Shown here piece after piece: positions 30,968-39,959 of a stretch of DNA of 64,000 bases. Origin of the DNA: Bradyrhizobium sp. (GTDB lineage: Bacteria > Pseudomonadota > Alphaproteobacteria > Rhizobiales > Xanthobacteraceae); NCBI RefSeq assembly GCF_004799405.1, contig NZ_SSMW01000158.1:1-64000 (forward strand). The letters run 5' to 3'. The translations under genes and the position numbers were made by a program. The notes under the pieces are model-generated. The model saw only the letters and a list, made by a program, of their open reading frames with translations. It ran no database searches and was not told where the DNA came from. Each line of letters starts with the position of its first letter. The first letter of the stretch is position 1.

Positions 30968-31729
30968 ATGACCGGGCATCTGATAGTCACCGACGAAGGC
31001 GCCGCACGCATGATCAAGCTGCGCCGGCCCGAAAAGAAGAATGCGATCACGCAGGACATGTATCGCGCCATGAGCGAGGCGATCGATACCGCGCAGAACA
31101 ACCCGGACGTCCGCTGCCTCATCATCACCGGCGGCTCCGGCGTGTTCACCGCCGGCAACGATCTGGAGGATTTTCTCAAGGAAGGCACCTCCAACACCGA
31201 CACGCCGCGCGCCTCCAACGCCGTCAAGTTCCTCTATTCGCTCGCCCACAACGTCAAGCCGATCATCGCCGCGGTCGACGGCGTGGCGATCGGCATCGGC
31301 ACCACCATGCTATTCCATTGCGACTATGTTCTCGCCAGCACGACGGCGACGTTTTCCACCCCGTTCATCCATCTCGGCCTGGTTCCGGAAGGCGCCTCCA
31401 GTCTGTTGATGCCCCGCACCATGGGGCATCAGCGCGCGTTTGCGATGCTGGTGATGGGACGCACCTTCAGCGCCGACGACGCGCAAGTCGCCGGCTTCGT
31501 CAACAGCGTGGTGGCGCCCGGCCATACCGAAGCCGAGGCGCGCAAGGTCGCGCGCGAGATTTGCGCGCTGCCGGCCGAAGCGGTGGCGATCTCGCGCAAG
31601 CTTCTGAAACTGCCGCCCGAAGAACTGACCCGCAGGATCGACCAGGAAAGTCATTTGTTCGGCGAACGCATGCGATCGAAGGAAGCGGTGGCGGCTTTCA
31701 AGGCATTCTTTTCGCGCAAGAAGTCATAA
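30968..31729 (+). CDS. Enoyl-CoA hydratase/isomerase family protein (253 aa)
   Basis: A crotonase fold: MTGHLIVTDEGAARMIKLRR, LIITGGSGVFTAGNDLEDFL (first oxyanion-hole segment), VDGVAIGIGTTMLFHCDYVL and FSTPFIHLGLVPEGASSLL. In classical hydratases the first catalytic Glu lies in GxPE; here the matching place is Phe (TPFI), while a Glu is present in VPEGAS. This pattern is closer to delta-3,delta-2-enoyl-CoA isomerases, so an isomerase role is likely. Divergent from the dioxygenase gene. Confidence 0.85.
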   Translation: MTGHLIVTDEGAARMIKLRRPEKKNAITQDMYRAMSEAIDTAQNNPDVRCLIITGGSGVFTAGNDLEDFLKEGTSNTDTPRASNAVKFLYSLAHNVKPIIAAVDGVAIGIGTTMLFHCDYVLASTTATFSTPFIHLGLVPEGASSLLMPRTMGHQRAFAMLVMGRTFSADDAQVAGFVNSVVAPGHTEAEARKVAREICALPAEAVAISRKLLKLPPEELTRRIDQESHLFGERMRSKEAVAAFKAFFSRKKS

Positions 31730-31754
31730 AGCTGCTCTCCGGAATAGCGAAAAT

Positions 31755-31845
31755 CGTCATGCCCGGCCTTGTGCCGGCCATCCACGCCTTGGCTTCGCTC
31801 AAGCGAGGAAAGACGTGGATGGCCGGCACAAGCCCGGCCATGACG
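31755..31845. repeat. Long inverted repeat, second dispersed family
   Basis: CGTCATGCCCGGCCTTGTGC at the left is matched by an inverted copy ending GGCACAAGCCCGGCCATGACG (about 31825-31845), with CCATCCACG/CGTGGATGG extending the stem. Units of this composition are, from memory, dispersed in Bradyrhizobium. It may also act as a transcription end for the upstream gene, though no T-run is present. Confidence 0.65.
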
Positions 31846-31895
31846 AAGAAACGAGGCTTCGTGAAATTGTCGTGCTGGCATTTTATCGTAACGTC

Positions 31896-33569
31896 ATGAG
31901 ACGCTCACTTTTTCTCCTCGCAGCCGCGATGCTGCTGTTCGCACTGTGTGAGCCGGCCTTGCGGTATCCCGCAAACGCGGGGGATACGGTCGATGTACGG
32001 ATTCTCGCCATCAATGACCTGCATGGCTACCTCCGGCCGCCGCCGGGCGGCATCCGGATCGCCGATCCCGACGACAAGACCCGAAAGATGGCGGTGCCGG
32101 CCGGGGGCGTCGAGACCATGGCCACCCTGGTTCAGCAACTGCGCCAGGGGCGCAAGAACACCATCTTCGTCGCCGCCGGAGACCTGATCGGCGCCAGCCC
32201 GTTTCTGTCGGCGGCGTTTCACGACGAGCCGACCATCGAATCGCTGTCGATGATGGGGCTTGCGGTCACGTCCGTCGGCAACCACGAATTCGACGAAGGC
32301 AAGGATGAACTGCTTCGAATGCAGAATGGCGGCTGTCATCCCACCGACAAATGCCAGGGGCCGCATCCGTTTTCCGGCGCGACGTTTCACTATCTCGCGG
32401 CCAGCACGATCGACAAGGCTACCGGGAAGACCGTGTTCCCGCCTTACGAAATCAGGGAATTCGATGGCATTCCCATCGCCTTCATCGGCCTGACATTGAA
32501 GGGCACTCCCACCATCGTTTCGCCGGTGAGTGTCGCCGGTCTCGAATTCAGGGACGAAGCCGAAACCGTCAACGCGCTGGTGCCGGAGTTGAAGGCGCGC
32601 GGGATCGAGGCCATCGTCGTCCTGATTCACGAAGGCGGCTATCCGACCGGCGACTACAATGAGTGTCCGGCTATTTCCGGCGCGATCGTCGACATCGTCA
32701 GGAAATTCGATCGCGCGGTCGACGTCGTGATCAGCGGCCACACACATCAGCCCTATGTCTGCGAGATCGACGGGCGGCTGGTGACCAGCGCCGACAAGTA
32801 CGGCACCATCGTCACCGCGATCGACCTGAAGCTCGATCCCGCAACCCGCGACGTCGTCAGCGCCAAGGCCGACAATGTCATCGTCCGCACCGGCGCCTAT
32901 GCCAGGGATTCGGAACAGACCGCATTGCTGCTATCCTACGACAAACTGGCCGCGCCGATCGCCAATCGTCCGGCGGGATCGGTCACCGAGACGCTGTCGC
33001 ACCGACCCAACAATGCCGGCGAGAGCGCGCTTGGCGATATCATCGCCGACGCCCAGCTCGCCGCCACCAGCACCGAGGCCAACGGCGGCGCCGTGATCGC
33101 CTTCACCAACCCGGGCGGCATCCGCACCGACATTCCCAGGCGAGACGACGGCGCGGTGACCTATGCCGATCTATTCGCCAGCCAGCCGTTCCGAAACCAG
33201 TTGGTCACGCTGACGCTGACGGGAAAGCAGATCAAGGACACGCTCGAGCAGCAATGGCTCAGCCCGGACCAGCCCCGGATTCTGCAGGTGTCGAAGGGCT
33301 TCAACTATGCCTGGGACGCCGCCAGGCCATATGGCGACCATGTGATGGCCGATCGGATGTCGCTGAACGGACGTCCGATCGATCCCGCGGTGAGCTACCG
33401 CGTGACGGTGAACAACTTCCTGTCGGTCGGAGGCGACGGCTTCACGGTGCTGAAGGAAGGGCTCGCGCAGCAGTTCGGCGGCTATGACATCGATGCGCTG
33501 TATGGATTTTTTCAAGCCAACAGTCCGGTCGGTCCTGCCACGCTGAACCGCATCGCGCGGCTGAACTGA
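31896..33569 (+). CDS. Periplasmic 5'-nucleotidase/UshA-type metallophosphatase (557 aa)
   Basis: A signal peptide (RRSLFLLAAAMLLFALCEPA) is followed by the two-domain UshA layout. The metallophosphoesterase domain has ILAINDLHGYL, AAGDLIGASPF, SVGNHEFDEGKDEL and VISGHTHQPYVCE. The C-terminal nucleotide-binding domain has FTNPGGIRTDI and VTVNNFLSVGGDGFTVLKEG. It should dephosphorylate nucleotides or related phosphate esters outside the cytoplasm, supplying nucleosides and phosphate. It follows a non-coding repeat and shares its strand with the HDAC gene 112 bp downstream. Confidence 0.9.
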   Translation: MRRSLFLLAAAMLLFALCEPALRYPANAGDTVDVRILAINDLHGYLRPPPGGIRIADPDDKTRKMAVPAGGVETMATLVQQLRQGRKNTIFVAAGDLIGASPFLSAAFHDEPTIESLSMMGLAVTSVGNHEFDEGKDELLRMQNGGCHPTDKCQGPHPFSGATFHYLAASTIDKATGKTVFPPYEIREFDGIPIAFIGLTLKGTPTIVSPVSVAGLEFRDEAETVNALVPELKARGIEAIVVLIHEGGYPTGDYNECPAISGAIVDIVRKFDRAVDVVISGHTHQPYVCEIDGRLVTSADKYGTIVTAIDLKLDPATRDVVSAKADNVIVRTGAYARDSEQTALLLSYDKLAAPIANRPAGSVTETLSHRPNNAGESALGDIIADAQLAATSTEANGGAVIAFTNPGGIRTDIPRRDDGAVTYADLFASQPFRNQLVTLTLTGKQIKDTLEQQWLSPDQPRILQVSKGFNYAWDAARPYGDHVMADRMSLNGRPIDPAVSYRVTVNNFLSVGGDGFTVLKEGLAQQFGGYDIDALYGFFQANSPVGPATLNRIARLN

Positions 33570-33681
33570 AACGCGCATGGCGGCTGGCGGCTCTTTCCGA
33601 ACCGCGCCCGAACCCCTAGATTAACCACCATCTTGTTGCGCGATCGCTCCGAACTCCCGACGTCGGCACCCAAGGCATTGC

Positions 33682-34611
33682 ATGACCACGCTTCTTTTGA
33701 CACATCCGGCCAGCCTCGATCATTTGACGCCGCCGGGGCACCCCGAACGGCCCGACCGGATTCGCGCGGTCAATCAGGTGCTCGGCGAAACCCGCTTCGA
33801 CAAGCTGGTCCGCGATCAAGCGCCTGAAGGCTCGCTCGACCAGGTCACGCTTTGCCACAACGAGCATTACGTCGAGGAACTCCGTCACGTCGCGCCGTCG
33901 AGCGGTCTTGTCTATCTCGACGGGGACACCTCGATGTCGCCGGGCACCTGGGAAGCGGCGATGCGCGGCGTCGGCGGCGCGGTCGCCGCCACCGATGCCG
34001 TGATGTCAGGCACCCATCGCAACGCGTTCGTCGCCACCCGACCGCCGGGCCATCACGCCGAAAACAGCAAGCCGATGGGCTTTTGTTTTTTCGATAACGC
34101 CGCCATTGCCGCGCGCCACGCCCAGCGCAAATACGGTATCGCGCGCGCAGCCGTGGTCGATTTCGACGTGCACCACGGCAACGGCACCCAGGATATATTC
34201 TGGGCCGACCCGACGGTGATGTATTGCTCGACGCACCAGATGCCGCTGTTTCCCGGCACCGGCGCCAGCGGCGAACGCGGCGAGCACGACAATATCGTCA
34301 ACGCGCCGCTGGCCTCGGAAGACGGCAGCGCCAAATTCCGCGCCGCATTCGAAAACCTGATCCTGCCGCAATTGCAGAAATTCAGCCCCGAACTGATCAT
34401 CGTCTCCGCCGGCTTCGACGCCCACTACCTGGATCCCCTGGCCTCGCTCAATCTCAAGGCCGAGGATTTCGGCTGGGTGACGCGCAAACTGATGGACGTT
34501 GCCGATCGAAGCGCCGGGGGGCGAATTGTCGCGGTGCTCGAAGGCGGCTATGATCTGCAAGGTCTGAAAGAGTCGGTCGCCGAACACGTGACCGCTTTGA
34601 TGGGTGCATGA
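33682..34611 (+). CDS. HDAC-family deacetylase (309 aa)
   Basis: The arginase/deacetylase fold is clear: HPERPDRIRAVNQVL at the start, RPPGHHAENSKPMGFCFFDN (tandem active-site His), VVDFDVHHGNGTQDIFW (zinc ligands Asp and His), IVSAGFDAHYLDPL (third ligand) and a C-terminal LEGGYDLQGL. It resembles bacterial acetoin-utilisation/polyamine deacetylases and probably removes an acetyl group from a small amine or protein lysine. AAGG 6 nt upstream supports the ATG at 33682. It precedes xseB by 72 bp, probably in the same transcript. Confidence 0.9.
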   Translation: MTTLLLTHPASLDHLTPPGHPERPDRIRAVNQVLGETRFDKLVRDQAPEGSLDQVTLCHNEHYVEELRHVAPSSGLVYLDGDTSMSPGTWEAAMRGVGGAVAATDAVMSGTHRNAFVATRPPGHHAENSKPMGFCFFDNAAIAARHAQRKYGIARAAVVDFDVHHGNGTQDIFWADPTVMYCSTHQMPLFPGTGASGERGEHDNIVNAPLASEDGSAKFRAAFENLILPQLQKFSPELIIVSAGFDAHYLDPLASLNLKAEDFGWVTRKLMDVADRSAGGRIVAVLEGGYDLQGLKESVAEHVTALMGA

Positions 34612-34683
34612 TTCCCGCCACAATACGCCCGCAAAAATTCACTCAAGTCCGCGCCGGTGAAGGGCGCATCCGGGAAAAGCAAT

Positions 34684-34935
34684 ATGGCCGAAAACACCCA
34701 AGTGGACGTCAAGAAGCTGAGCTTCGAACGCGCGATCGAGGAACTCGAAACCATCGTCAAGCGGCTTGAGGACGGCAAGGTGCCGCTGGAGGAATCGGTG
34801 GCCATCTACGAGCGGGGCGAAGCCCTGAAACGGCGGTGCGAGGAATTGCTGCGGCAGGCCGAGGCGCGGGTCGACAAGATCACCACCGACGCCAACGGCC
34901 AGGTGACGGGGACCGAGCCGCTCGACGTGCAATAA
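34684..34935 (+). CDS. xseB: Exodeoxyribonuclease VII small subunit
   Basis: MAENTQVDVKKLSFERAIEE followed by LETIVKRLEDGKVPLEESVA, IYERGEALKRRCEELLRQAE and ARVDKI is a standard 83-residue XseB. It joins XseA to form a nuclease that degrades single-stranded DNA in repair. The order HDAC-like, xseB, hydrolase, dxs is, from memory, the usual arrangement in these bacteria. The ATG at 34684 has GGGA 8-9 nt upstream and matches the family length; the longer frame from 34657 does not. Confidence 0.95.
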   Translation: MAENTQVDVKKLSFERAIEELETIVKRLEDGKVPLEESVAIYERGEALKRRCEELLRQAEARVDKITTDANGQVTGTEPLDVQ

Positions 34936-35031
34936 CCTCCCTCGCCGCCGGATCCCAACGAGGGCCGAAATAGCGCTTGGTGCGTTGCGCGGCCTGATAT
35001 AACCCCGGCACCAGTTTGGGGATCATCGTTC

Positions 35032-36297
35032 GTGCGCGTCCAGCACCGCCATGTCGTCTATGTGCAGGGATACGATCCGCGCGGCCTGGCGCAGTATTAC
35101 CGCATGTTTCGCACCGAACTGCGCAAGTTTGGCCAACTGTATCAACTGACCGCCATCGTCGGCCGCCCGCAAGTTGCCGTGGACGGCGAGATCGCGTCCT
35201 GGACCATCGAAACCAGGGCCGGCGACTGGCAGACCCGCACCACTTACGATTTCCTGCGCTGGGAAGACCTGATGCAGCGCGATCTTGCCGCCCCGATCTG
35301 GCGCACGGTTTTACATGCCGTATGGGTTTACTGGCGCCTTGGGTTCGAAGGCACTCTTGCGAGATTCTGGCAAGCAACCTGGCGCTTCGCGATCTTCGTC
35401 AGCTACTCGTATATCCTGCTGTTGCTGGAGGCGCTGGTTTCGCTGGGCGTTGCGTGGTCCCTGGAACGAGGCCTCGCGGCGCTGGGGGTTCCCGACGCAT
35501 TAGGTATTGCCGCCGCGGCCGCTGTGTTCGTCGCCGCGCTCGGCGCGATGCTAAAATACACCGAAAGCCTGACCTATGTGCTCTATCTGTTGTCCGACAT
35601 TATCTGGACCTATGAATTCGCTCACGGCCGGCGGCCGGAATGGGACACGCGCATCGATCGCTTTGCCCGGTACCTAGCTGAGATCGCACGCAGCAGCGAC
35701 GCCGGGGAAATCGTCGTGGTCGGCCACAGTTCGGGTTCGTTCCTGGGCGCCGAAATTGTGGCCCGCGCGCTCAAGCTTGATCCGGAACTCGGACGGCACG
35801 GCCCGCGGATCGTCTTTCTCACCGTCGGCGCCAACCTTCCGATCGCCGGCTTTCATGCCGCATCCCAGGATTTCCACGATCACTTGCGGCTGCTGGCGAT
35901 CGAGCCTTCGATCGACTGGATCGACTGCCAGGCGCGCAAGGACGTGATGAACTTCCATCTGTTCGATCCGATCGCCAGCCACGGCATCGACGCCGGCGCC
36001 GCCCGACGCAATCCCACCGTCGTGCTGATCCGGTTCCGCGACATCATCAAGCCCGAGCACTACAACCTGTTTCGCTGGAAATTCTTTCGCGTCCATTTCC
36101 AGTTCGTCATGGCCAATGAGCGACCGCACGCCTACGATTTTTTCATGATCGTTTGCGGACCCGTTCCCTTAAGAGAACGCATGGCTCGCCCCGAGGCGGC
36201 GCTGGCGATCGCGACGGGCGACGCTGCCGCGCGCGAATGCGCCTGGAAAATGCTCGAAACAACAGCCGCCGACGGCGCGGATGCCGCCGCCGATTGA
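35032..36297 (+). CDS. Membrane-anchored alpha/beta-hydrolase-like protein of unknown function (421 aa)
   Basis: Starts with GTG (35032) after TTTGGGGAT. It begins VQHRHVVYVQGYDPRGLAQY, then has two or three transmembrane helices (ATWRFAIFVSYSYILLLLEA; LGIAAAAAVFVAALGAML). After these comes a lipase-like elbow VVVGHSSGSFLGAEI at about residues 225-240, and VIRF-type strands toward the C-terminus. So a hydrolase core appears to be built around membrane helices inserted before the nucleophile Ser. The VQGYDPRG opening is the strand and oxyanion part of the fold. It is conserved, in my memory, between xseB and dxs in this group; its substrate is unknown. Confidence 0.7.
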   Translation: MRVQHRHVVYVQGYDPRGLAQYYRMFRTELRKFGQLYQLTAIVGRPQVAVDGEIASWTIETRAGDWQTRTTYDFLRWEDLMQRDLAAPIWRTVLHAVWVYWRLGFEGTLARFWQATWRFAIFVSYSYILLLLEALVSLGVAWSLERGLAALGVPDALGIAAAAAVFVAALGAMLKYTESLTYVLYLLSDIIWTYEFAHGRRPEWDTRIDRFARYLAEIARSSDAGEIVVVGHSSGSFLGAEIVARALKLDPELGRHGPRIVFLTVGANLPIAGFHAASQDFHDHLRLLAIEPSIDWIDCQARKDVMNFHLFDPIASHGIDAGAARRNPTVVLIRFRDIIKPEHYNLFRWKFFRVHFQFVMANERPHAYDFFMIVCGPVPLRERMARPEAALAIATGDAAARECAWKMLETTAADGADAAAD

Positions 36298-36670
36298 GGC
36301 ACGACGGAACCATCGGCGCCGCACCAATGTTGAGGTCCGGACCCTCCCCGCCCGCCCAGCGACGCCGGCGGGTTGGCTTTGAGCGATGCTTTGGTGTAAA
36401 GCTTTCCGTCCTATGGGCTATCGAATGCGGCCTGCCGCGGTTGGCTGACAGCTGTAAGCGCTTCAAATAGCTGACAAAAATGATTTGGAAGGGTGAAGCC
36501 GCCAAAGGTGATGTACATCACACTGATCGATCCGGAGCGTTTCTAGGCTTTAAGATCAGGTTTCGGTCTGCCTGGATGACACCCGGTGTCTGGGATTTCG
36601 CCGCGTCAAAATTGCGCAACCCGTCTCACGTCGGACCGTTGGTTCCGACATGCAAAATTGGAATATCGCC
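36298..36670. other. Upstream region of dxs
   Basis: No gene seen. A 14-bp perfect palindrome GTGATGTACATCAC lies at 36508-36521, 150 bp before the dxs start. Low-GC DNA starts at about 36440. Otherwise nothing recognisable. Confidence 0.5.
36508..36521. promoter_or_regulatory. 14-bp palindrome upstream of dxs, candidate operator
   Basis: GTGATGTACATCAC is a perfect palindrome (with one more outer A/C mismatch). It is the size of a dimeric repressor site (for example GntR- or TetR-type). No regulator gene is adjacent, so the binding factor is unknown. Confidence 0.35.
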
Positions 36671-38599
36671 GTGACCGCATTTAGTAAAACGCCGCTTCTG
36701 GATACGATCCGCACCCCCGCCGACCTGCGCCGGCTCAAGGTGGAACAAATCCGGCAGGTCGCCGATGAGCTGCGCCAGGAGACCATCGATGCGGTCTCGG
36801 TCACCGGCGGACATTTCGGCGCCGGCCTCGGCGTCGTCGAATTGACCACCGCCCTGCACTATGTGTTCGACACCCCGCGCGACCGTTTGGTCTGGGACGT
36901 CGGCCATCAGGCCTATCCGCACAAAATCCTGACCGGCCGCCGCGACCGCATTCGCACCTTGCGCACCGGCGGCGGACTATCCGGCTTCACCAAGCGGACC
37001 GAAAGCGATTACGACCCGTTCGGCGCCGCCCACTCCTCGACCTCGATCTCGGCCGCACTCGGCATGGCGGTGGCGCGCGATCTGTCGGGCGGCAAGAACA
37101 ATGTCATCGCCGTGATCGGCGACGGCGCGATGTCCGCGGGCATGGCCTACGAGGCCATGAACAATGCCGGCGCGATGAATTCCCGGCTGATCGTCATTCT
37201 CAACGACAACGACATGTCGATTGCGCCGCCGGTCGGCGCGATGTCGGCCTACCTGTCGCGGCTCTATTCGGGAAAAACCTATCGCTCGCTGCGCGAGGCC
37301 GCCAAACAGATCAACAAGCGTCTGCCAAAGGTGCTGGCGGACCGCGCCAACCGTGTCGAAGAATATTCCCGCGGCTTCATGGTCGGCGGCGGCACGCTGT
37401 TCGAGGAACTCGGCTTCTATTATGTCGGCCCGATCGACGGCCACAACCTCGATCATTTGCTGCCGGTGCTGCAGAATGTGCGCGACATGAAGGACGGCCC
37501 GATCCTGGTCCATGTCGTCACGCAAAAGGGCAAAGGCTATGGTCCGGCGGAAGCTTCCGCGGACAAATATCATGCGGTGGTAAAATTCGACGTCGCCACC
37601 GGGGCCCAGGCCAAGGCCAAGCCGAATGCGCCGGCGTATCAGAACGTGTTCGGCCAGAGCCTCGTCAAGGAAGCCGAGAAGGACGAGAAGATCATCGGCA
37701 TCACCGCGGCGATGCCTTCGGGCACCGGCATCGACATTTTCGCCAAGGCCTTCCCCGACCGCACCTTCGACGTCGGCATCGCCGAGCAGCATGCGGTGAC
37801 ATTTGCCGCCGGTCTCGCAACCGAAGGCTACAAGCCGTTCTGCGCGATCTATTCGACATTCCTGCAGCGCGGCTATGACCAGATCGTCCATGACGTGGCG
37901 ATCCAGAGCCTGCCGGTGCGCTTTGCGATCGATCGCGCCGGCCTGGTCGGCGCCGACGGCGCGACCCATGCCGGCTCGTTCGACAATGCCTATCTCGGCT
38001 GCCTGCCCAATTTCATCATCATGGCGGCCTCCGATGAAGCTGAACTGGTGCACATGGTCGCGACCCAGGTCGGGATCAACGATCGGCCGAGCGCGGTTCG
38101 CTATCCGCGCGGCGAAGGCCGCGGCGTCGAGATGCCCGAAGTCGGAATTCCGCTCGAGATCGGAAAGGGACGCATCGTTCGCCAGGGCAGCAAGATCGCA
38201 TTGCTGTCGTTTGGCACCCGGCTCGCCGAATGCGAGAAGGCGGCCGACGAACTGGCGGCGCATGGATTGTCCACCACCATCGCGGATGCGCGCTTCATGA
38301 AGCCGCTCGATGTCGACATGGTGCTGAAGCTCGCGCGCGAACACGAAATCCTGCTCACCGTCGAGGAAGGCGCGATCGGCGGCTTCGGCTCGCACGTGAT
38401 GCAGATGCTGGCAGAGCATGGCATGCTCGACAGCGGCCTGCTGCGGGTGCGCTCGATGGTGCTGCCGGACGTGTTCCTCGACCACGACTCGCCGAACGCG
38501 ATGTACGCGCGCGCCGGCCTCGACGCCAAGGGCATCGTCGCCAAGGTGTTCGAAACGCTCGGCAAGGATTTCAAGGCCGAAACGGTCAAGCTGGCCTGA
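36671..38599 (+). CDS. dxs: 1-deoxy-D-xylulose-5-phosphate synthase
   Basis: A 642-residue Dxs that condenses pyruvate and glyceraldehyde 3-phosphate with thiamine diphosphate, the first step of the MEP isoprenoid pathway. It contains GGHFGAGLGVVELTTALHYV, VGHQAYPHKILTGR, the ThDP motif GDGAMSAGMAYEAMNNAG with LNDNDMSI, and GTGIDIFAKAFPDRTFDVGI plus EQHAVTFAAGLA in the second half. The GTG at 36671 gives MTAFSKTPLLDTIRTP, the family start, and GGAA precedes it; a longer frame from the ATG at 36650 is less likely. Confidence 0.97.
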   Translation: MTAFSKTPLLDTIRTPADLRRLKVEQIRQVADELRQETIDAVSVTGGHFGAGLGVVELTTALHYVFDTPRDRLVWDVGHQAYPHKILTGRRDRIRTLRTGGGLSGFTKRTESDYDPFGAAHSSTSISAALGMAVARDLSGGKNNVIAVIGDGAMSAGMAYEAMNNAGAMNSRLIVILNDNDMSIAPPVGAMSAYLSRLYSGKTYRSLREAAKQINKRLPKVLADRANRVEEYSRGFMVGGGTLFEELGFYYVGPIDGHNLDHLLPVLQNVRDMKDGPILVHVVTQKGKGYGPAEASADKYHAVVKFDVATGAQAKAKPNAPAYQNVFGQSLVKEAEKDEKIIGITAAMPSGTGIDIFAKAFPDRTFDVGIAEQHAVTFAAGLATEGYKPFCAIYSTFLQRGYDQIVHDVAIQSLPVRFAIDRAGLVGADGATHAGSFDNAYLGCLPNFIIMAASDEAELVHMVATQVGINDRPSAVRYPRGEGRGVEMPEVGIPLEIGKGRIVRQGSKIALLSFGTRLAECEKAADELAAHGLSTTIADARFMKPLDVDMVLKLAREHEILLTVEEGAIGGFGSHVMQMLAEHGMLDSGLLRVRSMVLPDVFLDHDSPNAMYARAGLDAKGIVAKVFETLGKDFKAETVKLA

Positions 38600-38628
38600 G
38601 ATTATCGGAAAGCGCCATCCGGTGAGCG

Positions 38629-39201
38629 ATGAAAATTTACCTGGCAGGTCCCGACGTGTTCCTGCCGGACGCCATTGAAGTCGGACGGCGCAAGGTCGGG
38701 CTTTGCACGCGTCACGGGCTGACCGGATTGTATCCGCTGGACAACGCCATCGACACCGCGGCCAGGGTCGCCTCGCTGGCGATATTTCGCGGCAACGAGG
38801 CCATGATGAATAGCGCCGACGCCATCATCGCCAACCTGACGCCGTTTCGCGGACCGGGCGCCGATGCCGGTACGGCTTATGAGTTGGGTTACATGGCGGC
38901 TCGCGGCAAGCTCTGCCTCGGTTATTCCAACGATCCCGCATCGTACGCCGAGCGCGTGCGCCGCTTTTCCGCCGTGACGTCGCGCGACGGTCGTCTTGCC
39001 GACGCGCAGGGTTTGGCGGTCGAGGATTTCGGCCTAGGCGACAATCTGATGATGATTCATGCACTCGATCTGCACGGCTGCCTGCTGGTCACGCCGCGGC
39101 AGGTGCCGCTGGACGTCTGGCACGATTTTGCCGCGTTCGAGACCTGCGTGCGGATGGCGGCCGAGCGGCTGGCAGCGCTCCACGCGCGCGCTCCGGGTTG
39201 A
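38629..39201 (+). CDS. Nucleoside 2-deoxyribosyltransferase family protein (190 aa)
   Basis: MKIYLAGPDVFLPDAIEVGR, then NSADAIIANLTPFRGPGADA and GTAYELGYMAARGKLCLGYS is the nucleoside 2-deoxyribosyltransferase family. The AGPxVF loop binds the ribose and the Glu of TAYELGYM is the usual nucleophile. It would exchange or hydrolyse bases on deoxynucleosides (or nucleotides). It lies 29 bp after dxs in the same direction and its stop overlaps the TTG start of tlyA (TTGA), so all may be one transcript. Confidence 0.88.
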   Translation: MKIYLAGPDVFLPDAIEVGRRKVGLCTRHGLTGLYPLDNAIDTAARVASLAIFRGNEAMMNSADAIIANLTPFRGPGADAGTAYELGYMAARGKLCLGYSNDPASYAERVRRFSAVTSRDGRLADAQGLAVEDFGLGDNLMMIHALDLHGCLLVTPRQVPLDVWHDFAAFETCVRMAAERLAALHARAPG

Positions 39202-39959
39202 ACTTGGCCAAGGGCGAGCGCAGCACACCCCCTGCCCGCAAGCGCGCGGATATCGTGCTGGTCGAGCGTGGCCTGTTCGAAAGCCGGGCCCGCGCGCAGG
39301 CCGCGATCGAAGCGGGCCTCGTCACGGCCGATAACAAGCCGGTCACAAAGCCGTCCGAGGGCATAGCCGCCGATGCGGCGCTGCAGGCGCAGCCTGCGCA
39401 TCCCTTTGTCTCGCGCGGCGGCGTCAAGCTGACCGGCGCGCTGGAACGGTATCCCATCGAGATCGAGGATCACGTCTGCCTCGACGTCGGCGCATCGACC
39501 GGCGGCTTCACCGAAGTATTGCTCGCGGCCGGCGCCAACCTGGTATTCGCCATCGATGTCGGGCGCGAGCAGTTGCATGCCTCGCTGCGCGGCCATCCCA
39601 GGATCGTGTCGATGGAGGAGACCGATATCCGCAAGCTCGAAGGCAAGCGCCTGCCGATGCGGCCCGATGTCGTGGTCGTCGATGTCAGTTTCATTTCGCT
39701 GAAGGCGGTGCTGCCGGTGGCGCTTTCGCTTGCCGCCGCGCCGATGCATCTACTGGCGTTGATAAAGCCGCAATTCGAAGCACCGCGGAAACATTCAAGG
39801 CGCGGCATCATCCGCGACGCGGCGGTGCATCAGGCGGTGTGCGACGACATCGCGGCATTCGTAGCCTCGCTGGGATGCAGCGGCATCCAGCTGTTCCCCT
39901 CGCCGATCACGGGCGGCGACGGCAATGTCGAATTCTTCATCGGCGCGCGCCGTGGTTGA
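39198..39959 (+). CDS. tlyA: TlyA-family rRNA 2'-O-methyltransferase (253 aa)
   Basis: An N-terminal S4-type RNA-binding domain (ADIVLVERGLFESRARAQAA, IEAGLVTADNKPVTKPSEGI) is followed by an FtsJ-like methyltransferase domain (VSRGGVKLTGAL, CLDVGASTGGFTEVLLAAGA, VVVVDVSFISLKAVLPVAL, LIKPQFEA). These enzymes methylate ribose 2'-OH groups in 16S and 23S rRNA. The start is a TTG at 39198 (or 39204), overlapping the previous stop. The gene ends inside the start of the following RNA methyltransferase gene. Confidence 0.9.
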   Translation: MNLAKGERSTPPARKRADIVLVERGLFESRARAQAAIEAGLVTADNKPVTKPSEGIAADAALQAQPAHPFVSRGGVKLTGALERYPIEIEDHVCLDVGASTGGFTEVLLAAGANLVFAIDVGREQLHASLRGHPRIVSMEETDIRKLEGKRLPMRPDVVVVDVSFISLKAVLPVALSLAAAPMHLLALIKPQFEAPRKHSRRGIIRDAAVHQAVCDDIAAFVASLGCSGIQLFPSPITGGDGNVEFFIGARRG

